Numbered from the stretch's first letter, positions 13,480 to 54,756 are shown. The stretch is 64,000 nt of DNA from Agelaius tricolor (GCA_023055355.1 JALJCS010000010.1:19793001-19857000), one strand, 5' to 3'. The notes: generated by a model not told the origin, from the sequence alone. Numbers and translations: made by a program.

Positions 13480-15150
13480 AAAGAGAAGCTCCCAAGCATT
13501 GCCTCACTGCGGGAGATTTTAACTCGTCAGAAATAGAGTATAAAGCAAATGTTTGTGATAACAGTAGAGCCAGTTATTCCAGCGTGTAATAGCTGGCAGA
13601 TTTCATCAGCAAGCAATCACTGGGCTGCCATGATGCTATTCTAGGTGATCTTTGTTAGGTAGTGATGACATAGAGCAGCTGGTGGTAGAAAATAACCTAG
13701 CTAAAGTTATCCCAGCTTGGTTAAATTGAAAATAAATGAAAGAATGAACGAGAACAGGCCTGTTGATTTCCCAAAATTTGTCCTTGTGAAGAAGGACAAA
13801 TTTTGTACCTAAAGAAATTAGTTAGTGATATTAACTGGATGAAGGTTCCAAACCTATTAAAATTTAATTTAAATAAGAATTAAAAAATCTGTAATTTGTA
13901 AGGAGACAATGAAGAGTGCTAGCACCTTACAAATCCTTAAAAAAGAAATAAAAATATTAGGAGTTAGCAAAGAGAGTGAAAGCCCCCACCATATCATCAG
14001 TGAAAATGGTATTTTGGGAACCTGGAAGCGGAGGGTGCAGTCAGATCTGTCAAGTTTGCAGACAGACCATCTGTAACAATATTTGAAAAAGTGAAAGTTT
14101 TTCCTATCACACAAGTAAAAGGGAGTCTGGTAGGTGGCAAGTACTCTTTCTGGTAGAGATTAAAGACTGTGTATGTACTGCCCAAACCAAAAAAATGCTC
14201 TTTCTTTTTTTCTGTAAAGATGATGGTCCAGATATTGGAGAAAAATGGAAGCATCTGTAAAAATAAAAGCTAACATTTACCAACTTGAAAAAATTATTAA
14301 CAAGGTGCAGTAGGCTTATAGTGAAGAGGTGTTTGTTTTCCATCCTAAATTGCTCAAAGAAGAAAAAATAAATTTTCAGGTGAAGGATCAGGAAGTTTTG
14401 CTTTAAAGATCTCCCAAAACAAAGGAGAGAGAAAAGGCAGACAAAAAAGTAACCTACAGCTTCATTAACTAACCTTAGTAATCTGGAAATTTTGTATGCA
14501 TTTTGCAAGAAATAATAAACAATTGCATGAAAATAAAATACAGAAAACTATGAAGGAACAGGGACCTGGAAGTGTCAGGTAGAATTTAATAGTGCAAGTT
14601 CTGGATCACACCCAGACTGAGGTGGGAATTATTTCTCTTGTAAATTGTGGTGAGTTGGTTGGGTAAGAGGAAGACCAGAAGGTCTTGGTCAGTCATGGAA
14701 GAATCCTGAGAGAACTGAGGTGGATCCATTAGAAAAGCCAAAATGGTCCTCCTTAGATACCATGTAGGAGACTTAAAGAAGGGATACCTGGGTACAAACA
14801 CCAGTGTAGGAGGCTCCTCTGGTCAGAGCTCCTCTGGGTACTGAGAACAGTCAGTCAGCCATAATTAGGAAAATACATTGAAGGAAACGCAGAAAAGCAG
14901 TACTGCACAAAACTAAGAATGAGGGATATACAATTGCTCTCTATAAATACATCAAGGGGAGGGGAAAGAAGGGCAGGGCAAATACTAGGGAGGAAAGAAG
15001 CTATTTAAGTTGCCAGACAATGTTGTCATTAAAATAAATGGATATATATTGAAAGTTAGTCCATCCAGGCTGGAGCTGAGGCAGTTTCCAGCCATGAGAA
15101 GAACAAAGTCTCTGAAACAGTCTTCTAGTAAGAGTGACAGGGACAAACCA
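13480..15150 (+). mobile_element. Decayed CR1-type LINE relic (endonuclease/RT region to near the 3' end)
   Basis: The sequence resembles remembered old sauropsid CR1 copies along its length. Bases 13,512-13,523 read GGA GAT TTT AAC (GDFN, the endonuclease motif). It continues with AGTGATGACATAGAGCAGCT and AATGAAAGAATGAACGAG, the linker region. AAGAAATTAGTTAGTGATAT is at about 13,814. A CAAGTTTGCAGACAGACC stretch near 14,052 resembles the RT active-site region, CAGGGACCTGGAAGTG is at about 14,560, and CTCTATAAATACATCAAG near 14,940 fits the 3' part. Stops and indels break every frame, so it is dead. Boundaries and family are approximate. Confidence 0.6.
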
Positions 15151-18100
15151 CTGTAGGTGTGGGTATCACAGTAAAATGGAAGTTATTTGCTTGCAAATTG
15201 GATGATAGAATTCACGTAGCTCTTGCATAAAGGTGAGTAGAGCCACTCTCTCTTTGCCTCTCTGCCAGAGTCAAGCAGTCTGACAAGATTTATGATGGAT
15301 TTCCATAAGTTTATTAAGGCAGCTGTGTAAGGTGAAAGGACCATTTTCAGTATCTATAAGAGCCTTTGCAGTGTTGTGCCCTCTCCTTTTTATTACTATA
15401 GTAATAGTATTTTTTGAAATTTGTGTTGGTTTATTGGTTCTGATAGAAAGATGACTCCATGGCCTGTGTCATACTGACATGCTGCAAAATGTTAAGAATT
15501 AGCTATTTTTAAAGAGTGGTTTAAAATTTTGATAAATCTGTTTGTTAAGTGTCAAACTAGGGCACAACAAACATGAGATAAGAAGGATGAGGTATCAGTG
15601 GATCTAATATTATTGACAGCATTTACATGATTAATCATTTTGAACTCTTGGAAAACATTGTTAGAGAAAATCTGCTCTGCTTTATTATTTTGGTATTACT
15701 CAGCAAAATACTTGGAATTGATTTAGTTTGATTTTATTTTTATTTAGAGGTGTCTCTATTTATATATTTCTAGTTTTGCATGGGTTTATTAGATATTTAA
15801 TATTGGCAATTCTGATGACGACTTTAAGAATTTTAGAAGCAGTAATCATTCTGTGTAATATTGTTTTTCCAATGTTCCTGTTTGCATGTGAGCAGACACT
15901 GTTGGTTTAAATTTCCTTCCTTCAGAAGAAACACATAAGGCAAGATTTATAAAGTACAGTAATAATTTACCCTGATAAAGATATTGCAAATGATTCCTGG
16001 CACTTCAGAAGCTTGTAACCAAGTTTATAACAAAGACAATGGAAGTAATGTTCTGTTTAATGTGAGAGATGGAATTTGAAAAAAGGATGAAAAAAAATTT
16101 AAAATTCTAATATAAGCGAATACATAGTTTTACAAAAACGTGAACATCTTGAAAGATTTTTATATAAGTCACAAAGCAAAATATTGTTAAAAGGGAATAG
16201 GACTCTCAGTATCACCTTTTTCGCACCTGAGTTTGAGAGTGCTCATTTTCCTCCTCCAGAGCATAGTAGCCATAAGATGGCAGCACTCTGCACAAAAGGC
16301 TTCTGAAACCATAAATTCTGCTCTTCTCCCAAACGAGACGGCAGCTGCTGGCGAGGACGCGTGGCCTGAGCACTGGGTGTCTGTACGTGGAACCAAACTG
16401 GCCCAGCCCAGAACAGCTCCAGAAATGGAGCTGCTTTCATGCAGCTTTCACCTGAGCCCACTTTCCTCACTATTTAGCAACTGCTTGGGTGCTAGGCTAA
16501 GCATTCTGTTTTGGTTGTTCTAAAATAACCTTATTCAAACCCTCTGTTTTAACAAAGCACTATACCTCTGTCTAAGCCTAGGAAGGTTAGCTATAAAATT
16601 ATTTTCTGTGCGTAAAGCCAGAGCAGAATCACTTTTTCAAGTGATTTAATCCCAGTTCCATAGTTTAGAATTTATGTATGGGTGGTCAGGCCTGAATACA
16701 CTGTGTTTACCCAACCTTACAGTCTTTTCCAAAAGGAAGCCTGGCCTGCTGCAGGGCTGGGACACAGGGTTGACTTTCCCTTGATGCTGTTGCAACAGCA
16801 AGGCCATCACCTTGTCCCTTCTATGATGGGGCCTGCAGATCTGGTTCGAATTTAGCATTAATCTGAACAAAGTTATGAAAAGCTCTTCAGCTAAAGTGCA
16901 GGGGTCTGAGGAGCTGTGGAGTCAGTGCTCAGTGTAATTTCCATCCCCAGCTTGATCACCCACCCATCTTGCTCTGCTGTCTCTGCCCCACATTCTTATA
17001 GTGCAGGGAAAGCAAAGGGTGCCATGTAACCAAAAAAAGCAAACAAAAACCAAGGTGAGATTTGATGGGATGTGTGGAATTCCCTGGCATAATTTGAGTG
17101 TCCTGGGCTGGTTGGCTGTCCCTCTCCATTTCCTTACGAGTTCCACCTGAGCCCTTCTGCAGTTCAGAGGTGTAATAATTTCTCTTTGAGTGTAAGAGTG
17201 TTTTCAAATCTGAAAAGCAAACAAATTTTTCACGTTGCTCACCCATGCCAAAAAACCTGAGAACAAAGGTTTCGTCATGCCCTTGGCTGGAACCAGCCAG
17301 GTCAGAGCTGTGGGCAAGGTGAATACAAGATGAAAACACCCTGAGTTTCCTGCCTGCTGCTCACTGTACAGTTGGAGAGCAGTCCCTCCTCCCTCCTCTG
17401 CCCCCCTGCTTGCTCAGATTCAGGTTGTTGACTTCATTCCCTGCCCTCCTCTAACAGCAGCACACGGCTCCGGAAACAACAGGAGACCAGAGCATGAATC
17501 ACAACCTGAGTCACCAATTCCCAACACCTTGTTTTGCTCAGAGCTGGAGGGGAAAATTCCTCTCCTCTGCGTGATTCTCCTTCTCCTGTGACCCTCCAGA
17601 AGAGGCTACAGACACCCCCCCTCTTCCTCCAAAACTGCACTCCATCATGTGTAGCCATGCTTGCAAACAGCACCTGGAGGGTAGGAGAGACAACATGTCT
17701 CTGGGCTCTGTGGCAGTGTTTTATTAGTATATTAGCATATACTAATATCATATCCTAATGGGATATGACATTGGTACACCCCAAAACACAGGAGCTGGAA
17801 TGAAGCAGCTCCATCACTGTATGTTCAGATCTTTGCTTTCAGCAAGCTCCAGGTCACTCATACAGGACTCAAATGCTTACAGCAGTTTCTTTGAATGGAT
17901 GTAATTTTCTGTTGGAGCAATACCCATGTCCCATCATGATGATTAATAAAGAAAGACAGAGCAGATGTATCAACTAAAAAAAAACAAAAGCAGCAAAATA
18001 ATTAAAGAAGCAAAAGTTTCTGATTTTGCTGATTTGTCACTTTCACCTTCACTGTGAATTTCCTCATTCAATACAACTGTTTGTTCGGGATTGTTGCTTC

Positions 18101-21100
18101 CTCTTGAAACGCTTTTGCCAGTTCTCCCTAAAGCATTGTCAGATCTGTACTGCAGTAGAGACAGAGACAGAGCAGTCCTTGGAGCGTCTGTGCAGTACTT
18201 GTGTGTGGTTTCTGTCTGTGCTGGACTGCCCTGTGTGCAGAGCTCTCACACCACTGTGTGGATATTCACATCATCTCTAGCTCCTTAAAGATGAATCAAA
18301 GTTTCAAGCTTAGAAATTTTCAGCCTTCATTGTTTAGCTAACTGACAGGCATCCTCTGAAACATCTGCCATTGCTGTTCTTTGGAACTGGGTCTGTCAGG
18401 CTGCTGGGACATATATTTCTGTGCAGACTTTCCAGAACAAATGCTTTCCATTTCTGCTGGCCCAAGAGTATGGAAGCACTTGACTTTGCAGCTATGGAAC
18501 ATATGTCTTCTTTGGGAGAGAAGTGTTTTTAAACCTGTAGACTTCTGTAGAATCTTCACTTACTTGCTTTCAGGTTAAAAAGTTTGACTAAGCCTTAAAG
18601 TCTACTTTGATTCCCTGCTAGAGATTGTCAGAAGCTTTGAGGATTTGATTGGGAAGCCAATCAGACAGAGAATAAAGTCACCAGATGATTCAAGTACAAA
18701 GCAACCTGCCTCTGACCTAAGGAGTGCAGCCCTTTGCCTCTCCCAGATGCACTGATGAGTAGGAAAAGGGTGGAGAGAAGGGAGATTCTACCTCACGATC
18801 TTGAGAAAGCTTTTCTCAAGAGCAAGAGATGCCTCCCTGCACCTTTGTAAATATTGAGAATCATCTCAGCTGGGGGACATTCAGACTTTAAATTGTTCCA
18901 TGTTTTTCCAGGCTTTCAGGGTGTGAGTGTGTATGACTAGATCACTGGGAATCAAGAGCTGGCTTGTGTGTGAAGCTGAGAGGTCAGGCTATATTTGTGC
19001 CGGGAATGGAGAGAGGATTTGCATTGTTCAGCATTGCCTGCACTGAATGATAAACAGCTGTTTTCTGTTCTGATGTGTCATTTAAAAACTGTAACTCTGA
19101 TTTAATAGAGACCAGAACTTGCTCTGAAATTATATAGTGGCTGATGGAAGCAATCATAATTGTGTTCTTTCTGTACTATAAACTTCATTTTTGTTGTATC
19201 TCATTGAACCAATGTCTTTAATTTGGGTGGGTGATGCGAGACTGTATTACAAACCTTGTGAAGAATGGGAAGGAACCCTGTTGTCAAATCAAGTAATGCC
19301 ATGACCCCAAAGCATTTTACACATCCTTCCCACATCAGCATGGCTACTCCAGATTGAGATTTTACTCTTCTAGTGATAATTAAAGCAAACAAAGAATTGA
19401 TCTAGTAGAGGAACTTCCTGGTCAACTTACCTTTCATTTTCACAGGTGATATTTCAAAGCAAGAATCATCTGTCTGCTTCCTGTCTAGGTATTCTTACCT
19501 GGCCCAAGGTTTACTCTCGGTGCACTCTGTCTCTCTTTCAGGACCTCTCTTAGGCTCCTGCTCTCAATTTTTTTTCCTTGTCTGTTTTTTGTTGTTGTTT
19601 ATTTTGCTACTTTCTTTTCCTTCTCTGCTCTCTCCAGACAATCCAGGGAGATCTAATAGATCTCTTAATAATCTAATAGATTCCTAATAATTTGCAGAAA
19701 CTTAGCTATTTTATTAAGGAAAGGCTTAATTCAGATAGTCTTTGGCAGCCACCTCACTCAGAGGCAGGCACTTAGCCTCCAACCACGCTATTCTTGCCAG
19801 GACCTATATAAAATATTACCTCACAAGCAAGTGGGGAACTGATAATATCAAACAGAATTTGTAAGTTTTATGTAGGCTGTATTATTAATTCTCTCTACAC
19901 TTCAAAGTTTGATATCTTGAATCCAAGAATAAGTGTTTGCTAATTGCCAGCTGTTCAGCGGGCTGGTCCTTAGTTTGAGACACTGCTGGTGGCTGAAGCA
20001 CTGCCACCGAGCCCTGGGCTTTGAAGTGTTGCTGTTACCAAGGGCCAGTAGCCCATAAGAGCTACAAGGTGACCTTCTACACTGAAAGAGAAAGCACTGG
20101 GTTTTGGGGAGCTGCAAAACTGTAGATATAGTAACATTCTTAAAGAACACATACACAAATGTCAGTCAGACCCAGGGAAGTAGGATATTTGAGTGCCATA
20201 TTACAGGAGGATGTTTTTCTTAGTAAGGGCAAACACTTTTGGTTGATTCCACTTCTTTTTGACCTTATGTAATTACATAGAGTGTTCTCACAGAGTTGTG
20301 TCTTCACAAACTGAGGGAACATAATCTAATCAATGCTTTTTTCATGCCACATAGAATTGCTGTAGTTGAGCAAGTGCTTTACAAAGGGCACTCTGAGGCA
20401 TAGAGAGCAGTTGAAGGAGATTTAGGAATGTTGTTGTAAATAGAAATGCTAAGATACAGTTCCACAACAGCCTAAACTGGGCTAAATTTGGCCTAACATA
20501 TTCTCACCTTTCCTGCCAGTTCTGCCTTGAATCTGGACTGAGTAGCCACAGGGTTTAAGGGACAAAGCCAGATGAAAACCAGCCCTCCACCCTCCCCACA
20601 GAAGGTGATTGGGTTTTGGTTGGATCAGTTTGAGACACGGCGTGTTTGGACACGAGTGATGACTAGTGAGAGCAAAGGGGTGGGAACACAAGGGCAGAGC
20701 AAAGGTGGTTCTGATGTAATCCAGAGTGAGTTGCTATTCAAACTACCCATAGTCTGTGTAAATACTAGTAAAATTGAATGTGCCTGGGAATATTTCCAGG
20801 CACTAGAATGAGATTGTCTATGCTATTAGACTGTTAAAATGCTCCCTGGCATTAATTTGACCTCTTCCAATCTACACTCACTGCAAACAATTTCTGGGCA
20901 CAATTTGGTTGCTAGAATGGTCCCAATAGGTACTTTGCAATCATAAACTCAAGTCTTTCTGTGCCAGTTGGCCTCAATGCCCAGGAATGTTTCAGGCATG
21001 TTGAATTTAACTAATACAGACCCATCCCTACTTTGACTATTGCAAATCCTTATGAAAAGACAGGACTCGTCTTGAAAAAATTATTTTTAAAACAGACAAT

Positions 21101-21639
21101 AGCAGAGCATAAAAGATGGGAGGACATGAAATCCGGAAATAAGGAATTTTATTTCCTTTTAATAAGGTGGTAAGAAATACGTATTTTGTGTTCATTTCAG
21201 GCTGGGAAGGTGGAGGAGAGATAGCAATAATTTGTTATGCAGTTGTTTCTGTGCTGCAGAATATCTGGCCACTTATTTGGCAGAGTTAAGGCTGACATGA
21301 TTCTTTTTTCAAGTCAGTTGCTGTACTGGGAATAAAATTATTCCCCATTCTATATATTAAAAAAATCTACAACTGCAGCATTTCCCTTTCAGTTTGGAAT
21401 GTTAATAAAATCAATGTACCTGGTATCTTGAAGTACTGAAGCAAAGTCCTCAGTTTTAATCTGTGATTAGTTTGGGGTTTTTTTCCTTCACAATTCCCTT
21501 TATGAGATTCCCTCCATATCAGGATATCTGAAAACCGGGATTTTTTTCTTTCCTCCAGGTATACTCACTTGGCAATCTTAATGATCCATCTCCCCTTGGG
21601 GCACAATTAAAGGTGTTATTTTGAAGGAGCTTTAGAAGG
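15151..21639. other. Intergenic DNA between the LINE relic and the ITGB6 leader, no gene seen
   Basis: AT-rich with a slightly GC-richer patch at 16.2-17.7 kb. It contains the paired hairpins at 17.72-17.77 kb. No frame longer than about 130 codons and none recognisable. Distal promoter or enhancer elements of ITGB6 could lie here but are not identifiable by eye. Confidence 0.55.
17722..17768. repeat. Two adjacent perfect hairpins
   Basis: TATTAGTATAT (17,722-17,732) and ATATACTAATA (17,737-17,747) are 11-base inverted arms with loop TAGC. Directly next, TCATATCC (17,748-17,755) and GGATATGA (17,761-17,768) are 8-base arms with loop TAATG. No coding context. Confidence 0.9.
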
Positions 21640-21995
21640 GCTGTTGCACAGCGCAAACATGGTCTCTGGGCTGGGTTGCTCTAGGACCCAGAGTGACTGG
21701 GACGGACAGAAATCCTCACCTGAATGAATTTTCCCCGTATGCCTTATAAGGAGTCCAGGAAAACAAGGAAGTGATAACCATGTTCACGTTACTGTGTGCA
21801 CAGCTTGTCCTCTCTACCTGCCCAGGTAGTTCTTGTTTTCACTTTTGTTCATGGTCCGTCCCGCTGGGGTTGAAGTTTCCTCGCGATCCGGTGTACGTGA
21901 CATCTGAAAACATACCCTCCAGGAATGCATGGGGTTTACGACATTCTACCTTTATGCAGACCATAATTAACAAGCTATTATTTTTTGTCATGCAG
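21640..21995 (+). promoter_or_regulatory. ITGB6: Candidate ITGB6 promoter/5' leader region
   Basis: This stretch lies directly 5' of the start codon. It has clusters of CpG (around 21,650, 21,700 and 21,860-21,900) in an otherwise CpG-poor area. A TATA-like TATAAG is at 21,745-21,750. A possible donor (CCCAG then GTAGTT at 21,826) and a possible acceptor ending at 21,995 would together define a short noncoding exon joined to coding exon 1. Equally, the leader could be unspliced. This is inference from position and motifs only. Confidence 0.35.
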
Positions 21996-22011
21996 CCAGC
22001 ACTGAAAACGA

Positions 22012-50861
<28,850 letters not shown>

Positions 50862-51005
50862 CACCTCCAGCACTACAAACTTAAGTTTTACTGTCAGGAA
50901 ATCTAAATCTAAACTTGTTTGTTCTCAGCTGATTATGGGATATTTGTTTACAAGTTGTAGTGGTATAACCATTCTGTTAGAAAATATATATCTTGTGTTG
51001 GGACA

Positions 51006-51011
51006 AATAAA
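51006..51011 (+). terminator. ITGB6: Candidate proximal ITGB6 poly(A) signal
   Basis: AATAAA in GGACAAATAAAGATAAC, about 145 bases after the stop codon. The downstream sequence contains TAGTAGTAAGGGTTAATAG but only a weak T/G element, so use of this site is uncertain. Confidence 0.35.
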
Positions 51012-52512
51012 GATAACATATTAGTAGTAAGGGTTAATAGAAGTATTTTTTTAAATGACCCTTTATTGTTACAGCCCCCGTCTTAAAAAATGGCATAAAA
51101 TTAATTTTAATTTTGTCTTTAATATTGAGGATTCTAAATTATCATGTAAGCTTATTTTTTGTTAAATTAGATATATACAGTGAACTTTATACTGCTTTGT
51201 TCATACACACAATCTCATAAATTAGTGTATAGGAATGTATTTGTACCTGTCTATTTTGTGGGCTGGTTTAAATTTAGAAATCATTGTTTTTTCATGAATG
51301 CAGTTTAAACTACTGAGGATATCACCTGCGTGACTGAATAGTTTCTCCAGAAAAACCAGAAAAAAAAAAAAGTAGTGATATTACCTGTCTTCTGTAAATG
51401 TAAGTTATACAGAAACATTTCTTCTCTAATTCTTCTTTCTTGTCCCATTTCTCTCTTTCTTTTCCTTGTTGCTCTTTGATGTTCTGTAAGGACCTAGCCC
51501 TGGATTATCTCAGGGAAGGTTAAATCAAGCCAATCAAGCCTTATTCACTTGCAGTTGTTTTCTGCTCCAGACTGCTTTTTTTTTTTCCTTTTAAATCTAG
51601 TAAAAAGGATATAGAGAAAAAGATAAATATTTGTAAATTAGAGACTCCAGTTGACACACTTTTAAACCAGAGGATTAGCAGAACTCCATTTCACCATTTA
51701 TATCCTGTAAATTATTTGGGTGCTCACAATACACCTCACATGCTGGGCCATTACACAAAGTGGCTCAGGAGCCCTTTTCATGCAGAAATATTCACACAAA
51801 AGGTTTATTACCACACACAAAGACAGTACTTTTTTGTGATATGTCCATAGTTGTGAGGTTCTTTCAATGCCCAACAGCCAAACTGCTTATTCTTGTGCAC
51901 AATAACATATTCAGTACTTTTGGGCTAAGTTGTTTGGTTTTAGGTTTGGTTTGGTTTTTTTCCCCTCAAACTAAACAACAAAAATATCTATGGATTTCAC
52001 TTAATATTCATTTCCATTATGTTAATGAGGACTTTTAAATCTCCATTTTAGCTAATAACAAATGATCTGCAATTTTTAATTGTAATCTGTTAGCATGCAC
52101 AGATCTGGATAAAGAAAGTATAAAAGCAACTAACATGCTGGCTAAGAAAAAGTACAACATTGGAGTACTTTAAGGTAACAATAATGAACTTTATTTTTTA
52201 ACATCACTTTTCAGCTGCATTTTTTGCTACTCTGAAACTGATGGTCAAAATGTGTATATGAAGGTACTTAGAAATGAAGACTTAGAAATCAAAGGTACTT
52301 TGGCACTGTTATAAATGATCACATTAATTCCCTAAGGTAAATAGGGAGTTTGATCCAAAAAAGTATAGATCTGAATGTATTTGATCTGAAAAATTTGATG
52401 TCCATTTTGTTATAAATATTTACCAAGTCTGTGCAACTTCAGTCTCCATATCCTCCACAATTTCTGGAATTGAGACTGGTATATTAGCTAGCTCTGACCC
52501 ATGCCTGTTTTA

Positions 52513-52544
52513 GGGCCTGATCCAAAGCCTACTGGAGTCAATGG
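52513..52544 (+). repeat. Possible ancient interspersed repeat fragment
   Basis: GGGCCTGATCCAAAGCCTAC followed by TGGAGTCAATGG resembles a short motif I recall recurring in bird, turtle and crocodilian DNA (CCTGATCCAAAGCCCATTGA-type, near-palindromic). I cannot name the family. It lies within the probable ITGB6 3' UTR. Confidence 0.35.
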
Positions 52545-52879
52545 CTACAGATGTGAATCTAGTTTCAGTGAAACTATTAGTTTTGGTTTACAAAGATTGT
52601 TTTGTTTAAACAAACTGGTTAATATTGTCTATTAGTGCATTAGAACCTATATACATATATCTGTGCAAAAAGAAATAGTATCAGATGCCTTTGGAAAGAA
52701 GGTGATGCTAGAACCACCAAAATTACAGCAGTGTGATGGAAATGATGGCTGTGACTAAACTGGAACAGATTCACACCTGTGTTCTGGTATTCCTGCATAT
52801 CTCACAGTGGAAACTGCACAGATAAGGGCTCACATCTGTGGTCCTTCCAACCACTGGACTCCCACAGATGTCAGTACAA

Positions 52880-52935
52880 GTTACACGTGGGACCAAATCC
52901 TGTTTTCCTGGCACATGGGTAAACTCATGGCATGC
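52880..52935 (+). repeat. Possible ancient interspersed repeat fragment (second type)
   Basis: The sequence GTTACACGTGGGACCAAATC, then CTG and CACATGGGTAAACTCATGG, is reminiscent of old MITE-like palindromic repeats with ACCAAATCCTG ends seen in sauropsid genomes. Recognition is from memory and weak. Confidence 0.25.
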
Positions 52936-54396
52936 AAAGCTGGCCCCTGAATCTGCTCAGATTCCACTTGGGTGAGGGTTGCCTAAGGGACTAGGGAAAT
53001 CTGGATTTTACCCATGTAGGTTATCTGTTACTCTTTTATTTCTCACGTAGAAATATCAAATCATAAACTTTCTCTGAAAGAAATTAAAATATTTTTATTA
53101 CTTTTCAAGTAATAAAAATCTATACTGTTTATTAAATGCCTTTTAAGTTCTGTTTCTGAGATCTGATTTTGCTTCTCACTATTAGGGCTGAAAGCCTCTC
53201 CTGTAGGCTGCCCATTTCAATATTCCAACATATGTCAGCCTTCAAAAGTTAATGACAAAGTGGTGTTTGCATTTCATATCAAATGCTTGGTGCTCTACAT
53301 TCCCTGCTCCTAAAGAAGATCTCATTTCACAAACCTTCTCACCCTCTTCCCATCACTTGTGTCTTCTGATCATCATCAGAGATCTAAGTTGTTATATTTA
53401 CAGTCCAATTGCTCCTCCTAACAATCTCTCTCCACACTATCAAAGATGTACAGGAGCCAGGCAGGATGATTTGCAGTTTCCCTGCTGTGACTGACTGTAC
53501 CATAAATTTTCTGTGCACCTTCCAAATTGTCTGGATGGAAATCACTCAAACAATTAAGAATTCATCAGAAGAGAGAAAATAGAAGGACTTGGTGAGGAAG
53601 GTTTCTATTATTGAGGGATATCAACTCGACTCATACATATGAGCCATCCTTTAACAGCATTAACGGTTTTGACTAAACTCCCACATTTCAAGAACTTTGA
53701 AGATCTCACTTGGCATTCACCCTCAAAACAAGTGTGGTATTCATCCCTTTTTTTTAACTATATCATTTTCATCTTGTAGAATTTTTATCAAAGTTCATAT
53801 TTTTCTCTTTCTAAATTTTTTTCCTCTACCAAGCTATAAGTGAGTTTGTGTGTTGTAAGTGGGATGAAAAAATCTTTCTGTTGTTTTCACAAACACTGTT
53901 TTGACCTGAGGCTGGACCTTGAGATTGGCCAAAACATTTTTTTAATAGTAATACTTCTATTCATTAATGAATTAAATTGAATAAAAGAACAATCATCAGT
54001 AATTTTATGGTGTTTGTATATCTCATACACCGTATAGAATAGTAATTTCAGTAATGTATGTTAAATGGATAATTCTTCATTTTATTAATAAAAGGTGCAT
54101 GATAATTTGTATTCTAAATGTCCAGATTGCATTCAAGTTTGTTTTGTAATGTAACTAGTGGGTAATGAGCCTGGGATACAAGACTTGGGTGTCAAGTGCA
54201 ATATTCATGCTTCATCTGCCTTTATGTAAAAGTTCAAGTTTGTTATCCAGTGTGTATAACAGAGTTATTGGCCCCCAAAACTTATCACACTATATACAAT
54301 CAAAAAATAAAAAGAGACAAATTTTAGCTTCATCTATTTGAAAGAAACCAGTAAATTATTCAACTTGTTTGTGTAAAAAGGAGTTATTTGACCATG

Positions 54397-54402
54397 AATA
54401 AA
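54397..54402 (+). terminator. ITGB6: Candidate distal ITGB6 poly(A) signal
   Basis: AATAAA in the context CATGAATAAAGATTG. The GGGTTTTTTTTGTTC tract roughly 30 bases downstream is a plausible CstF-binding element. The first clearly recognisable CR1 retroposon fragment begins about 300 bases beyond it. Chosen as the likely gene end by motif arrangement only. Confidence 0.45.
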
Positions 54403-54708
54403 GATTGTAAAATTGAATCATTTTATAATAAGGGTTTTTTTTGTTCATTCTTCATTTCCCATTTTAGCCTGTGTTGTTATCACTGTTTTCACATGTATTC
54501 ACAAATCTTAGCAAATTTTTTACGCTTTGGCATACCTTAGAAATTCTTTTCCTCCCCACTTTAAAAGACAGCATATGAAATTTAATGTCTAGATTTTTTT
54601 CATTTGGGATCCTTTTACTTTTCAAGGAAATGACTTAATGGATGAATGTTGTAACACCCTATTTCTGGAACACTGATTGATGACATATGTCATTCTTTCT
54701 TTCTTTAG

Positions 54709-54756
54709 AACTAGATGATCTTTAAGTTCTCTTCCAGCCCAAACCATTCTATGATT
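54709..54756 (+). mobile_element. CR1 retroposon 3' tail
   Basis: Contains CTAGATGATCTTTAAG followed by TTCCAGCCCAAACCATTCTA and TGATT. This is the diagnostic 3' end of chicken-type CR1 elements (CTAGATGATC...CCAACCCAAACCATTCTATGATT). Only the terminal ~48 bases are recognisable, consistent with the usual 5' truncation of CR1. It is the main sequence evidence for a bird or other sauropsid. Confidence 0.88.

Larger units (their letters stand above)
50862..54420 (+). other. ITGB6: Probable ITGB6 3' untranslated region with several polyadenylation signals
   Basis: No ORF of note follows the stop. AATAAA signals occur at 51,006, 53,980, 54,087, 54,306 and 54,397. The last is followed about 30 bases later by a T/G-rich tract (54,434-54,450), the best-looking cleavage context. 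The nearest signal is only about 145 bases after the stop, so short and long (up to about 3.5 kb) 3' UTR forms are both possible. The sequence is AT-rich with many ATTTA-like motifs and holds old repeat debris around 52.5-52.9 kb. Confidence 0.5.

Noticed and set aside
14107..14508. Minus-strand 133-codon frame in the 14 kb region
   Set aside because: Lies antisense to the decayed LINE. Phe-rich chance frame from A-rich sequence.
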